Numbered from the stretch's first letter, positions 1 through 12,667 are shown. The stretch: DNA of 64,000 bases from Haliclona indistincta (GCA_964017065.1 OZ024783.1:8440867-8504866); one strand, 5' to 3'. Numbers and translations are program-made. The notes: generated by a model not told the origin, from the letters alone.

Positions 1-1834
1 TACTCACTGTAGAGAGAACATTAAAAGAAAATTACGTGAATTACGCATCCCTTCAAATGTAGCATCAGATTACCTTATGGAGATCTTTGGAGGGCAGCAA
101 GGAACAACTTACATTGAGGGTCTAGCTGATTCTATTTCTGAAGCAGATTTTGATGAAAACTTTCTACTCTTCAGAAAGTATGGGATGAACGTGAAAGCCC
201 TTTCTGCTCTCCACCTCAGTTTTTCACGTACTTTTGTAACCACAAAGCCTCTCTTTTCCGAGAATCAATGATTCGACCTGTCCGTACAAAGGCTGGTTTA
301 GGCAACCCGCCAAAGAGGTACCATAACAACAACCCTGAATGTATCAACAATGTCATAAAAATGAAGGTCGACAGAAAAAAACGAAGTTCCCTTGACGAGT
401 TCTGTTCTAAAATGAAGTCACTTGTGCAAGACCAGCAAAACCAACTGATACGTGCTATTACTCGGCGTGGAGAGTACCGTCTTCATTCAGCGTTCCGTGA
501 GTTTGAGATGAGCCCCTTGGAATGGTTTGAAATGGATGAAAGCAGTCGCGACAAACATATCAGGCAGCTTAGTGACGTTGCCAAGAAACGCATGAAGGAA
601 TTGTCTAGTATGCTTAATAGTGACAATGCAATCGAGCCATTTCTCGATGAGGAGTCACTAGTCCAATCAACTTCCAGCAAAAGTTCCCATGATCATACTG
701 ATACATCTTTTCAAACCTCCGTTGCTTCATCAAGTGCCTCAGAATACAACTCTGGCTACTCTGCATCATTTGCTGTATCACCATCTGACAAGTCCGCTGG
801 CAAAAATGTCCTTGACTGGTCACTGATCACACAGATAACCAGCAAAACATCGATTCCAAAGGGTTCTCTACAAGGTAGTGGACAAAATCTGAGAGTCTTC
901 TTAGCGATTCAAGTGCTATAACTGTAGCACCAGTAGACGGTAAAGCAAGAATGGTAAAGAGCAATTCTCAACCATTGCAGCCACACCTTGTACGTGTTCT
1001 AAGTGAGGGAAAGGTAGTATGTGATGGAAACTGCCAAATGTGGAGTACGCTCAAGATATGTGCACATTGCGTAGCTGTTGCACACAATTTTAGTGTCGAT
1101 GGTCAGTTTGCTTCTTGGATTTCGACAAATGCAAAAAGCACTAAGTAACCACCAAGCAAGTCTCGCAAAGTGTTGGGAAAAAACCTAGTAATCGTCACTC
1201 GACACGGAAAAAAATGCCTGCTATCAAAAATCGAGTTTCCTTTGCATCGCCAACTGCCACAATCAGTGTCAATTCTTCCACTTCGCCATCAAGTGATGCA
1301 CCTAGCACTAGCAGTTATAATTTTCCAACCACATATGCTTACAATATGCCATGGAACAATGGGTCAACACCGACTGGTTTTCCTTCTGACGCATCTTGCA
1401 GCTTTGTAGCACCACCACCATGTCATAACTTTTACAGCAGGTATCCATATGGGTATCCAGTTAGTTGTGCTCCTGTTACAACATATTCTGCTCCTCCCTC
1501 TGTTCCTCTTATCTTTTGGATCTGCAAGTTAAACAATCGAATAACCACTTGCTATGGCTGCAGGAATAAATTCGTGCGAGCTGCAGATGGTAGTATTCCA
1601 GTACCACCTTTGGATCTAATACTAAAATGCAGAAAAACCCGTGAGTATTACGACAAAGATGGTAATAAGAGAGAGAGCAGTAATTCGAACACATATTACC
1701 ATCCAAACATCGCTTGCATTCGGATCAAGCATCCTGAATTCAACTGTAGCAATCTTGCTATGGAGGATTCCATACGTGCAGTCCTGCTCGATGCTCACTT
1801 CGAGTTGCTTTGGGCTGTGTTCAATTTTCAGTGA
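1..1834 (+). pseudogene. Decayed MULE/SWIM-type transposase-derived gene, C-terminal part
   Basis: Coding pieces follow each other in different frames: 77 to about 195, about 193-921, 951-1148 and about 1148-1834. The second piece carries a motif (HNNNPECINNVIK) that I recognise from MULE-like elements of sponges and cnidarians. The third has a cysteine/histidine cluster (CDGNC, then ICAHCVAVA) like a SWIM zinc finger. The fourth has a C-terminal cysteine motif (CYGCRNKF) and a proline/serine-rich stretch. The reading frame changes near 193, between 880 and 920, and near 1148. Short introns could explain some changes, but no convincing GT-AG pair removes all of them, so a broken copy is the simplest reading. 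The 5' part lies outside the window. Family assignment is from remembered motif similarity. Confidence 0.55.
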
Positions 1835-3062
1835 CAACACTTATTCACTTACTTTGGTCAGCTGTATGACCGATTATTGTTTACTTTTGTGTATCACTTT
1901 CATGAATACATGATCAACTGATTATAATAAATTGTGTCATTCATTGTCAACTTTATTATAAGGATACTGAAATCAATGCGAGTTGGGCGGACCGATAGTT
2001 GAGCTCCGCCCACTAGAGTGACTTAATGCTAGTTACTAGCTTTATATAGATAGCTCGCTAGGTTTTTCATTCCAACGGCTGCGTGTATGTCATGTTCAGG
2101 ACCAGCCGGGATACTAACGCGCGCAGCCTCGTAAGACTATCTGAAACTTGCACGTTGCGTTAGCTACATACTGACGTAGCTAGCTCGCCCTTGATGAACG
2201 AGCGACACGTGAACCATTTGCGTGAGTTCTTGTTCTCTAGACTACCTAGGAATCACTGCACTTACGACGATTCCAGTGTGTGCACAGCGGATCCATGCTA
2301 GTAGTCCCATGGCCCAACATCGGCCGTCGATTTCATATGAGCCTGAGCGAGTGTTGTTTCTATCTAAATTTGACCCGTTTTTCATACAAAATTTGACATC
2401 CGGAATTCCGGGCGGAATTCCGGGTTTTACAGTAGGCCCCCAAAACACACGTTTTTGGTGCATTTCTGTACCGTACAACGTTGTGCAAGTAAGCTGAGCT
2501 TGCAAACTTGCTGTAGTGAAAGATGAGCCATTCTGTGAGCAGTTTGTAAAGTGAATTTTCTTAAATCCGCCAAATCCCCATTTCCAAGCCTAAAAACTTC
2601 AGCTACTGAGCTTATTCAGTGACCTATAATTAATAGTTGATAACTTTTGCAATAGTTGGTTGTGAGCTGTCATAATTATTTGATGCACATAATCTACAAT
2701 GTTATACCATACTTCAGACAAGATTTGAGGATTGTATTACCTTTGATAAAATTTTTACAGCATAATATGTAAAACCATCACAATTGGACTGTCTAAGCTG
2801 GAAGCACTGTATCATTATCAGATAAAGTGAGAATGTGTTAAACTGATTCACAAAAACTAAGGTTTTGACAACAATGGACAACACAGGCTCACAACATTCC
2901 TTCAACTACAAAGAGAACAGGACACAACAAGTCAACAACACGAGTAAAGTACGTGAAGGAACGAGGATACACGTGCAGCAAGCACACAACACTGATTGCT
3001 TCACTGTATTGTCAGCACTACGTACAATCATTTTCAAATAATTCTCAACACAATCACACTAC
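1835..3062. other. Non-coding stretch, no recognised gene
   Basis: No open frame with recognisable protein similarity was seen. At about 2399-2426 there is a short direct duplication of GGAATTCCGGG. Otherwise this is AT-rich intergenic sequence up to the first family A element. Confidence 0.4.
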
Positions 3063-3323
3063 TATTAGGGAGGCACGGTAGTGACTCCCTATGTAGGGAT
3101 GAACGAGAAAACAAGATGGCGGCTACATACAATGTATTAGCGTTCAAACGCTGATATTTCGCCTGGTGTTGAATTTTATACGTCTTTAGACACTTAGATC
3201 TGCTCTCTGGCGTTGCCCCATCTTACAGTAGCAAGGAGATTGCTCGAAATTGTTACTAAAGTGACGAACCTGGAAACGGTGAAAATCGAGTTTCGTCATC
3301 TTCGTTTTCTTCTTTCTTTCTTC

Positions 3324-3355
<32 letters not shown>

Positions 3356-4319
3356 CTCGCCTAGCGCCTTTACGCGAGCAGTGCCGAGACCAAAACATCC
3401 ACGAACAGTCGTGAAATTCTCCTGGCATGTGCCTTTTGAGCTTTGTTTTTAGCGTAACGGCGATCTAAGTTCCGCGATTTCTCGATCGTGATCTATTGTC
3501 AGCTTAGTGTTAGACGCCATTATTGTGATTGCGCAATACGCACGTGACCAAGCAATGGGTAGCGCACGTGACCAAGCAGCTTAAGTATCGCTGCGCCGTG
3601 TGGATCACTATCACGGAGAACACACACCCGGCATTTGTCTGGATCGAGTCTTCGAAGAACGGTAAGCTCGTGTAGGATCGCCATTCTGCACTTGCCAGAT
3701 AATTATGACCGTCTACAAACAAGTGTGGGCGGGGCTCGTATGCACTGCATGCATGCGTAGGCGACTAGGCAGACCTGATACGTACAGCTTAACAATTTTA
3801 GCTACACTGTACAAGTTTAAGAAAAGCCATCAACAACAGGAATACTAAACTAATGGTGGAAACAAAGACTTCTCCGTACATGCATGATATTGAACTGCAC
3901 TTCACTAAAAAGAAAAAAGGACACAAACAAGAAATTAAAAAGATTTCTATCGAAATCAAAGGGATGTAGTGATGAAGAAATCTACCACTGGTTCACAATG
4001 TAAACCAACAAGGAACAAGCATAGAATGGTAACACGATTGACTTGCTAACAGACCATAGATCCCTACATCAGTGGCTGTACATAAGATCAATATTTTGTC
4101 ACAAGCTGAATTCTATTCAAAGTGTCAGTCAACAGTAAATAGCTTAACTAGCTATAGTCTGGCCACAGCAGCCACTGATGTAGGGATCTATGGTCTGTTA
4201 GCAAGTCAATCGTGTTACCATTCTATGCTTGTTCCTTGTTGGTTTACATTGTGAACCAGTGGTAGATTTCTTCATCACTACATCCCTTTGATTTCGATAG
4301 AAATCTTTTTAATTTCTTG
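3063..4319 (+). mobile_element. Hairpin-headed element, family A, copy 1
   Basis: The copy starts with a short imperfect palindrome (AGGGAG to CTCCCT around a GGTA loop, from 3067), followed by TGTAGGGATGAACG and the motif CAAGATGGCGGC at 3112-3123. A TTTC-rich microsatellite lies at about 3307-3352. The right end is a foldback with 151-bp arms, 3928-4078 and 4169-4319, separated by 90 bp. The two ends of the element are not inverted repeats of each other. It is flanked by TA on both sides. Further copies lie at 34712 and 58242; the 58242 copy is nearly identical over its whole length. No protein-coding capacity is evident. The transposon class is unknown to me. Confidence 0.75.
3928..4319. 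repeat. 151-bp-arm foldback ending family A copy 1
   Basis: The sequence 3928-4078 is repeated in inverted orientation at 4169-4319 with an unrelated 90-bp spacer. The loop-side edge of each arm carries the motif ATCCCTACATCAGTGGCT, which recurs in the foldback element at 62.6-63.5 kb. Confidence 0.85.
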
Positions 4320-6530
4320 TAACACACCAAGACAAGTTGTTAGCCTTTGCTGTGAACCAAAATTGTCAACACAAGTGCATGCACGTACGCAGAAACATTT
4401 TTCGCAACATATAAAACTAGGTGATCGACTTGCAGTAGTAATGATGTAAATCAGTCGGTGCAAGTGCTAGTTTCACACCACGTTTTATCGATGAAAAACG
4501 TGTACAATGTAAAGATGAACATGAGTCACACGACGCGCTATCTTGCTGATAAATAGCTCACGTTAAATCGTTTATGCATCGCACAATACAAATAGTGTGT
4601 CTTACCGTAGCTTGGACCAGACCTCATACAACACATAGAATAATTATTTACTAATGCACTTACATAATATTATATACAGTCAGGAATATACCAAAGCTAA
4701 TACGTAACTTATATGTAAGCATTTGTACTCCACATAGTCAGTACAGTATGATCAAGCATTCATACTTTAATATCTTGTTTTCTACTAAGCAATACATTGT
4801 TTTAACTAAGTACCTTTTCGTCTCTATTTGAACTTTGTGAAGTTGAGAGAGAAGAGCAGGATACGATGAGAGAGACAGAGAGTTTGGCCATTTCAGTAAC
4901 AGATGACCAGCCAACTGTAGCCTATGAGGAGGACAGAGAAATAAATAATATTTGAACACTATTATTGTAGTACCATGTCATAATAGATGGGTTAGTTGTG
5001 TTGGTCGACAGTAGATCAACAAGTGAAGACCAGTTTGTGTCCAGCCTGCGTCTTTTAGCTGAGAAAAGATAAAACAATAACAAAAAATCAACAATAGCAC
5101 ATACTATAATATTAACAATATACAATAAAAACTGGACAATTATTATTGAAAGCTACTCTGAGCTTGGGCCGGCAGGAGCAGTATGATCATTACAGCGGAG
5201 CGATAGCTAACCTAAGCCTATAAACAGTATTCACGCATCTCGTACTTGTACTCGCATGGCTCCGGTCGATGTAGCTCCAATGTAAACACAAGCTGCAGGA
5301 ACTTGTAGTGGTGGTCTCCTTCTTGTAGATGGAATTGCTCGGGTACGTCCGCAGCTAGTACGCAGCTAGTTTTTTGGTTTTTTGCACTTGCAGTGTGCGT
5401 GCAAACGTCATCATAACTATGACATCATTGCAGGGGTGGTGGTAAAATTAAGATGGCGACATAGCAATAGCTTGAACAAGTATAACAGTACTGTATTCAC
5501 ATGGTTCCTGTCACCATTAGTAAAATACACATGTAAAAATAATGAATAGGTCAGAGACTGTACAGCTGCAATAATCAAGTCATTATAAATGGGGCTATAT
5601 GAGCAGTTTTCGGTTCTGCAGCTCTGCTGTTCTGCTAAACAAGTCATCGGATAAAAATAATGATAGAAATATTAATTGTCATGGCAGCTGTTTTTCAGGT
5701 GACAGATTCCTGATGGTACATGCTTAGTATTCGAAGATGTAAAGGGAAAGGGAGACTTTCACGGCGGGAAATCAGTTCAAAAACAGTGCCACTATGAGCT
5801 CTCTACCGTTGCTAGAGCATACTCAATCTCCAAGAATCTACCAGATGGGGTAGAAAACCCTCTCGAGTACTAGTCACTATGTCTTTTGTTACGCTGTTCA
5901 CTTCAACACTTGTGTATAATAACTTGACGGATTGCAGGGGCAATGTGGGGCGAGCCTGAGAGCGCCGATAAACATGACAGCACAAATGATGCATCTGAAA
6001 CATAGAAACAGAAAAAGTGCAACTATCATCCTGTATCATGCACGTGCCGTGTCTCGTCTTGCGGCTTCAAGTGTGTCTTGCCGAATCTGTAGCTCTAGCT
6101 CGTGTTCTGATCAGTGCCTTTCCATGGGTCACTGTTGCTCTCATGCAGGAGAGTGTGCTTGTGAACTGATGGGCATGGCTGTACCTGTATGCCTGATTTT
6201 ATACCAGCTTCACTTTCGAGAACTATTTATTTTATTATTCATTCGTTATTACTGTACTGTTTTACAAAGATTTCAACAAAAAAGTCTAGAATCAAGATAA
6301 TGATTCTACTGGTTCTTCAAAATGGTATGAAAAAGAGAGTGAAGGAGGGAGGGAGCATGCGAGGGAGAGAGAGAGAGAAGAGTTAGTAACATAGAGCTAA
6401 CAACAGAGAGCCCGACTTCTTTAAGAGCAGTTGGCTTTTAGTGGATCGGTTTCACTGACCAAACCATTGCGGTATGTAACATTCTGCATACCATGATATC
6501 TAATATAATTTTTGTTGAATAGGTTGCAGT
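4320..6530. other. Non-coding stretch, no recognised gene
   Basis: No supported coding region was found. Short open frames on both strands lack similarity and have ordinary intergenic composition. A purine-rich tract with repeated GA lies at about 6330-6385. Confidence 0.35.
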
Positions 6531-7010
6531 GTTGGATACAAAATGTCCACCTATGTTCAATTTGATGCAATTAACAGCCAAGTAGTGGAGCAATCAAATG
6601 CAGTTTTGAAACGTTGTAAATCGTCTTTGTCACACATGAACAAAGATAATGAAATTTTGCTTGCAACCAATACTGCTGACAGCTGACTGGAATGTCCCGC
6701 ACGACTGAGGACGCGACCAACTGTAGCATTGGATTGAGGACGGCACACCACACTACGTTCTTTAGTACTATGTCACTGTGTCGTACATAGCCAAACAACA
6801 TGAAGGCGGAAATGCAGCAAGTTGTTGACATGTCGCAGTCAGTTGAAAAAGACTATTTCAATACCATTAAGACAATGATTGGGGCTTTTGCTGTAGTTGA
6901 TATCAACCACATTCAGCTACGGCATGGCAGTGTTTGAGAGCATCATTCTTGCCCACAAGGGAAACCGAGTGTGCTTCATCATCCCAGCGACACAGTGTCA
7001 GTTCATATCA
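6530..7010 (+). pseudogene. Fragment of an EQ-motif transposase C-terminus
   Basis: From about 6541 the plus strand reads STYVQFDAINSQVVEQSN followed by a lysine/serine-rich stretch and SHMNKDN. The pattern asparagine, then E-Q, then a conserved K and M-x-K resembles the C-terminal end of CxC/KDZ-type transposases common in invertebrate genomes. A similar pattern occurs at 10.33 kb. Stop codons follow, so only a fragment remains. The family name is inference from a remembered motif. Confidence 0.35.
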
Positions 7011-7020
7011 TAATATCGTA

Positions 7021-8140
7021 CAAGTAAGTGTACCCAGGTTAAAGAGTCTTCTTCACCATGAACTACAGATAATGACACACCAAAGCAAGGTAAGGTCTTA
7101 GTCCTGGTAGAGTGCAATTAGACACTGCTTGTATACCTACCCTAACTTCAAACAAAATTCTGTGTTAAAGAACAGTGGTGTTGAGTTCAATTATTTGAGG
7201 ACCAAAGGGTACATTTGACCTTTAACTAAAAATCAATATCCATCAAGAATGTAGCTATTGCTAATTGATGTTCAATAGTGAACAAATATTCCAGGACAAG
7301 AGACATGTGTTGACCAACTCAAACCTCTTCAGCCCAAGAAAGATATTAATTTTTCTATTGTCAAAAATTTCAAGACAATGCTTGCATTTAGTTTTAACAC
7401 AAGACAAACGATGAATATTTACTGAAGTGGTTACAGACTGGATGACGCTGTTCGCATTTTTTAAGATAAGCAGCGTAGAGGACAGAAAACAAAGCGGATA
7501 GTCCTATCAATCTGAGCACTTACTAGCTGAATGGTGTACTTAAAGCAGTATTTGGAGAATAAAAAATAACCCGTTATGATGAAAAAACGACTCTTACAAT
7601 TATAGTAATGTTGAAAGTAGTACACAAAGCAACTTTTGAGTGCACAAATGACGACATGAAAAGAGTCTGGTGTTACTAAAGAAGCACAATTACCATCAGC
7701 AACAGCAAAGGCAAACCTCATTTCTTCGTTGCAACCTGCTCTTACTGATCATGACTCCCAACATATAATCTAAGAGTCTTACAGCAACTTACTTCGAGTT
7801 TTAAGTTAAGTTAGAGTTAAAATTAAATTAAGTTCAAGCAACTTAAGTTCGACTTTTTTACAAGGTGTGTCACACACATGAGAGCGGGAGAATGCAGCAA
7901 CAGCTGTGTTCAGCAAGCTGATAGCAGCTCCTAAGGATGTCATCCAACACAGCAACAAGAAATGAAACTTCATTCGGCCGTTCTTCGGCCGTTCAAGTAC
8001 TACAACAAGCTTTGTCGAAAGCAACCTATAGTGGTTAGAAAATCGGAAAGAAGGGACCTTAGAAACTTAGAAAATTATTCTCGGCATGAGTTTATTATAT
8101 TTGTAGAGTAAGTCAGAGACGTAAGTCTCGATCTATGTCT
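7021..8140. other. Non-coding stretch with TTAAGT-rich tract
   Basis: No gene was recognised. Between about 7785 and 7860 the sequence is a degenerate run of TTAAGTT-like words. Confidence 0.35.
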
Positions 8141-8146
8141 CTTTCC

Positions 8147-8639
8147 CTATTTGAGAGAAATTTGCAGAATTTTATTAGCTCGAATCAAAGATTCACACAT
8201 TTGAACGCTACTGAAGTCAGCAGCACATTCTTTGCCTAACAATTGACACACCCTAATTACATTATTGTGGTTATTGCTAATATGGTAGCCAGGTTCCGAG
8301 GCTAGATGAGTAGTGCTCAGATCATGATTCAATTTTACTATAAGATGGAAGAAGCACTTGCTAAATCCAGATGCTGCTTTAAAGCAAGTTCTGCTCTGTG
8401 GCTCCAAGCCAGAACCTAGTAATACAGAGTACTTGGCGGCAGTGACTAAAGGACTGTTTTCCACCGAAAATCCAGCTCCAAGGTTGATTAAAGCAATATC
8501 TACCCAGTGGTACTGCAACAGAGATGGCATTCGACATGCATACCGCCTGGCAGTGTCTGAGAAGGTGCGATGTGCAACGATTCAGTAGACTGTAGTGAAT
8601 GCCTGCATACTCTGCAAACTCACTGATGTCTGCAGTCAA
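8147..8639 (-). other. Possible coding remnant of unknown family
   Basis: An open frame on the minus strand (8530 to 8147, 127 codons) includes segments such as GYHISNNHNNVIRVCQLLGK with an amino-acid composition that looks protein-like. I do not recognise the family. A second minus-strand frame (8639-8379) overlaps it. No splice sites or start context decide between a real exon and an old transposon fragment. Confidence 0.2.
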
Positions 8640-8921
8640 GTCTGCATGATGCAGTTAACACATTGTATCTGAAGTGAACAGCACTATATCTTTATCTTTT
8701 CCACTACTCATTGTCTTGAGGAGAGAGGAGCCTAACCTATTAAGGGTCATGACAGAGATGAGTTAAAGTGTAAACTAAAAGATCAGAAAACATCAGCTGT
8801 CCGACATCAACAACTTTTGAGCCTTTCATCAGATGCCTTTCTTTCTGGTAAGACAGAGTAGGCGTGTCACCATCTGTTATTCAGAAAATATCATCCGAGC
8901 GTTTGAAGAGCCAGTACCTTC

Positions 8922-9425
8922 ATGAGGACTCACGCACAGCATTACTCATGCTGTAGCAGCTGTGAAGATAAACATGTGTATGAAAGGCTGAAATATCATG
9001 AACTTAAAATTAAAAAGGTTAACATCCAGATCGTGGCTGGTGTATACAGGCGTTTGGAAAACGACCGAGCGGACACGGAGCCACCCCCAGCTAAGAAACA
9101 GCTGCTACCTCCCCCTTTCATAGTGGGTGAAGGTCTCCCGGTAGTCCCGTCTAAGCTAGTAGCAAAAATAAACCGAGGTAAATTTGCCGACATGGCAGAG
9201 CTACTACGGGATAACATCGAAGCTGGCAGGCGGAGACCTGCAACAGCCGGAACTGTGGTAGCGGCCATCCTAGCAACGAAAAACCAAGGTGTGAAGTGCC
9301 CGACCTCCTCATTGGATTCAGTGCTTCGGTACGTATGCCTGTGTCCTCGGAGAGTCCTACCCGAAACTAAGACGAGGTCTATGGGCGTACCAGATTTTCA
9401 TCACGAGAGAAGCGTGCAGATGTGA
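8922..9425 (+). pseudogene. Retroelement gag-like fragment
   Basis: The frame from 8922 contains a proline-rich stretch followed by VVPSKLVAKINRGKFADMAE and LLRDNIEAGRRR. Basic PxKLVxxIxxGxFxDMxxLL segments are typical of a retroelement (DIRS-like) ORF family that is abundant in sponges and cnidarians. Nothing resembling a reverse transcriptase follows. A 45-65 bp segment at about 8950-9010 recurs as a direct repeat at 9462-9522 and partly inverted near 9580. Class assignment is from remembered similarity and is uncertain. Confidence 0.4.
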
Positions 9426-9639
9426 GAGGGGGCTGGCAGGAGTAAGACTCATTGTTCCAACAGCAGCAAGACTGTAGTAGTTGTGAAGATAAATATTTGG
9501 ATGAAAAGTTGAAATATCATTAATAATAATGGTGTTCATAGAGTTAAATATAATGTACTGCCCACAAAGAACACAACAATAATTTTAAGTTCATGATATT
9601 TCAACTTTGACATTATAAAGAGTGATTGGTCGTGAAACC

Positions 9640-10740
9640 ATTGTCATACACAGAGATATCTTGAACACTCTAGCATCGAGATAGCTGAGGCAACTGAGGC
9701 TGGCGAGAATCAGCCTCAAATTATTTCACAAGAGCCAAAGGGAATAGAACCAGAAGAATTTGGTGGGTGTTTAACATTAAAATCAATGAATTGCATCTTT
9801 TATGATTTCAGTATTAAAATGACGATGGCAATGGCTTGCGCTGCTGAACCAGAGGCTCTGAAATGTTTGTTTAGTTACTTAGTCAAATGCAAAGAGGATG
9901 ACAAGGAAAAGAAATTGTTACCCAGCACCTTAACTAGAACTGCATTGTATTGAGCTAAAGTAGGTACGCTTTGAAGCAGGGCTGCCCAATGAACATGAGG
10001 CTGCAACACTTCTAAACTTAAAGGGGTAATTATTTATCTATTATTATTGAAAATAGTTCCAGTAAGTGGAGATGGCAACTGCCTATTTAGAGCTGTCAGC
10101 TGTCTCTTATTTCAAAATGAAATCAACACAACAGTGTTCGAGAGATTAAATGAAAAAACTGATAAAAAGAAACGATGAGAAAGCATTTCGCTTGACTACT
10201 AGTTAAGCTCACCTGCTTTAAGCTTATCCAAGTCATCTGGAGCTACCTTCAAAATCACAAGGATCCCCGTTGCCATCAAGATTATAACCCGGAAAAAATG
10301 AAAGAGAAACACCCTGATTACAACACTATGTGTTGTGAGCAGACATTCGCTTGGCTGAGCTGATTCAAAAAGATTTTAGCGGCCATGCAAAAAAACACCA
10401 TCACCTCTATCTTCATCTCGAGGTAAAATTGTATTTGGTGTTAAAATGTTCTCACACAGTCTGTGATGGGTGCTATGAGGAAGATTAACCCTGGAAGAAC
10501 CAGTGAAGAAATTGAACTAGCTTTTGACCACATGGTCTCCTTTAATTATTATTATACTTATAGACCCCAAATCAACCGCTTTCCTACTGTAGAGACTGTC
10601 AGTTGCAATCCATTTGGGGAACACTGTCTCTATCAAGGGCTTCTGGGGCTTCTAATCCCACTTTTGTTCAACTCTATTCTATTTTGCAGTTATTATAAAA
10701 TATATAAAATATATAAAAATGAAATCGATCAGCAATGTTG
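9640..10740 (+). pseudogene. Transposon remnant with OTU motif and EQ-motif transposase end
   Basis: At 10055-10165 the plus strand reads VPVSGDGNCLFRAVSCLLFQ, which contains the catalytic-site signature of OTU cysteine proteases (DGNC with aspartate and cysteine, then FRA). The frame closes about 20 codons later. Around 10330-10400 another segment reads CCEQTFAWLS, a stop, then FKKILAAMQK, which resembles the C-terminus of CxC/KDZ-type transposases. OTU proteases are known cargo of several DNA transposons. I read this as a heavily decayed autonomous element. The open frame at 10463-10741 may be its tail. Confidence 0.45.
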
Positions 10741-11548
10741 AATCGTACAATTATGCCACGCGGTAGACGTGGCATATTTAGGGTTGGGCGGAAAGCAAGA
10801 TGGCGGCTACACGTAGGCTAAAACGCAATAATTCACGTATATCTTGGCTGTTGACGACATCAGGGGTATTTTAACTACCTAGGAGCTATCCTAAGAGGTA
10901 AGCGCTTACAATGAGTCTACTCATAAAGACTATAATGCCCGGTGCTATGGGCATGACAAGATGGCGTCTCGCATGGAGGCACTATTACGGCACTGCCATA
11001 TCTTCGCCGTATGGGCGTTTCAAGCTAATCTAACGTTCTAAAGCTCTTTGCACGATTTGTGCGACTATAAAGAGACCTTCAGAAGCAAAAGAAACCAGGT
11101 CTAAGGTGGTAAACCAGAGTTCACGTGGTCACCCGTTTGTTCATCTTCTTTCTTCTTCTTATTCTTCTTCTTCTTCAGAGAGCCTAGCGCCGTGGCTAGT
11201 GAGCTATTCAAGACAAAAACTACACAGAAACTACACTAGTCGTTGTGAGCAGTGCACCTGATATCTATTTAAGCCTAAAACACTAGCAGAAGCGAGTATT
11301 TTCAGGAAAACAGCGAAATTTGGTCCATAATCAGACTTCATTCCATCATTCTGTTTGAACTCCGTTACTAGGTTACGCCTACTCGCGCACGCCCGTGTAC
11401 GTAAATATTCTAATACAAGCGCACCTTAGTACAAATTGCTCGTGACCGAGTGCCGTGCTGCCACTAGCAGTGTTCACAGCAGACAACGAGCAAATCTTCA
11501 CTGTTACACTGGATTTGTCTGTTCAGGCTTGTAAGAATGTTAGCTTAA

Positions 11549-12236
11549 GGTGGCGGGTAACCAGAATTAATGATATTCATGATTTTAGCAAGTAGCTGTA
11601 TTTTTCTAGCCAAGGGTATTCGTGCTGACAGAGTTGCTGCGTGCAGTTTGCTTGCCTATCGATAGGCATCGAATATAGCAAGTTTCAGCAACATAGTGTT
11701 AGCCATTGCGGAGCGACGAGCTCGCCCTGTGAGACCAAGCACGATCGATTGTAAACACTTTTTCTTTAGTTGTGCGAAAGGTACGACACTAAAACTGCTC
11801 AAGCAAGCTCATCTGCCATCTGTGCAGGTATCTATGCGATGATTTCGCCGAGCGCTGCTCGTACGCGATATTACAGCTATGAGGTGCCAGACAGCACAGC
11901 ATGCGTTGCTGTAATATCGCGTACGAGCAGCGCTCGGCGAAATCATCGCATAGATACCTGCACAGATGGCAGATGAGCTTGCTTGAGCAGTTTTAGTGTC
12001 GTACCTTTCGCACAACTAAAGAAAAAGTGTTTACAATCGATCGTGCTTGGTCTCACAGGGCGAGCTCATCGCTCCGCAATGGCTAACACTATGTTGCTGA
12101 AACTTGCTATATTGGATGCCTATCGATAGGCAAGCAAACTGCACGCAGCAACTCTGTCAGCACGAATACCCTTGGCTAGAAAAATACAGCTACTTGCTAA
12201 AATCATGAATATCATTAATTCTGGTTACCCGCCACC
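11549..12236. mobile_element. 688-bp foldback element in a TTAA site
   Basis: The ends read GGTGGCGGGTAACC and its reverse complement, and TTAA flanks both sides (11545-11548 and 12237-12240). Almost the whole element is palindromic: 11542-11877 pairs with 11908-12243 across a 30-base loop, with only a few mismatches. The sister family B copy at 43.5 kb has a single CTTAAG at this point, which is the empty site. TTAA duplication is typical of piggyBac-type transposition; class assignment is inference. Confidence 0.8.
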
Positions 12237-12374
12237 TTAAGCTTAGCTAATGTTGCATGGTACGTGTTGCATGCAGTGCAGAGTCGATCCAGTGCAGTCA
12301 GTGGAATAGTTCTCTTTACACTGTATTAGCATAAGTGGCAACTAGCTAAGTCATTAATAAAAAAAGAAAAGAAA

Positions 12375-12667
12375 CAAGTAATAAAAACATTTCAACCAAA
12401 ATGCAAGAAATTTAGGGTTGGTACATTTATCGAAAAAGTATGGAAACAAGATTTTGAAATGAAAAGCGGTATAGTAACAATAGCAGTGTAATGCTACCTC
12501 CCTAAATTAACTGCTTTCGATAGTTGTGGTTAATTTAATAGGGAGGTAGCATTACACTGCTATTGTTACAATACCGCTTTTCATTTCAAAATCTTGTTTC
12601 CATACTTTTTCGATAAATGTACCAACCCTAAATTTCTTGCATTTTGGTTGAAATGTTTTATTACTTG
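12375..12667. repeat. 130-bp-arm foldback ending family B copy 1
   Basis: Arms 12375-12504 and 12539-12667 are inverted copies. The loop between them includes TATTAAATTAACC in reverse orientation, the uninterrupted form of the site that received a TTAA-type element in the other copy at 42.62 kb. Confidence 0.8.

Larger units (their letters stand above)
10752..12667 (+). mobile_element. Hairpin-headed element, family B, copy 1 (carries a nested insertion)
   Basis: It begins with the palindrome TATGCCACG to CGTGGCATA around a loop containing GGTA, then TAGGGTTGGGCGG and CAAGATGGCGGC at 10796-10807. A second AAGATGGCG occurs at about 10959. A TTC microsatellite lies at about 11148-11177. The right end is a foldback, about 12375-12504 and 12539-12667, finishing in CTTG followed by TA. 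The copy at 42.5-44.3 kb in opposite orientation lacks the segment 11549-12236, which is a separate insertion here. Layout matches family A although most of the sequence differs. Confidence 0.75.

Noticed and set aside
5932..6300. 122-codon cysteine-rich plus frame
   Set aside because: No recognised domain, no good start or splice context; likely chance.
11770..12015. Identical 68-codon frames on both strands
   Set aside because: They are the two arms of the 688-bp palindrome; no coding evidence.
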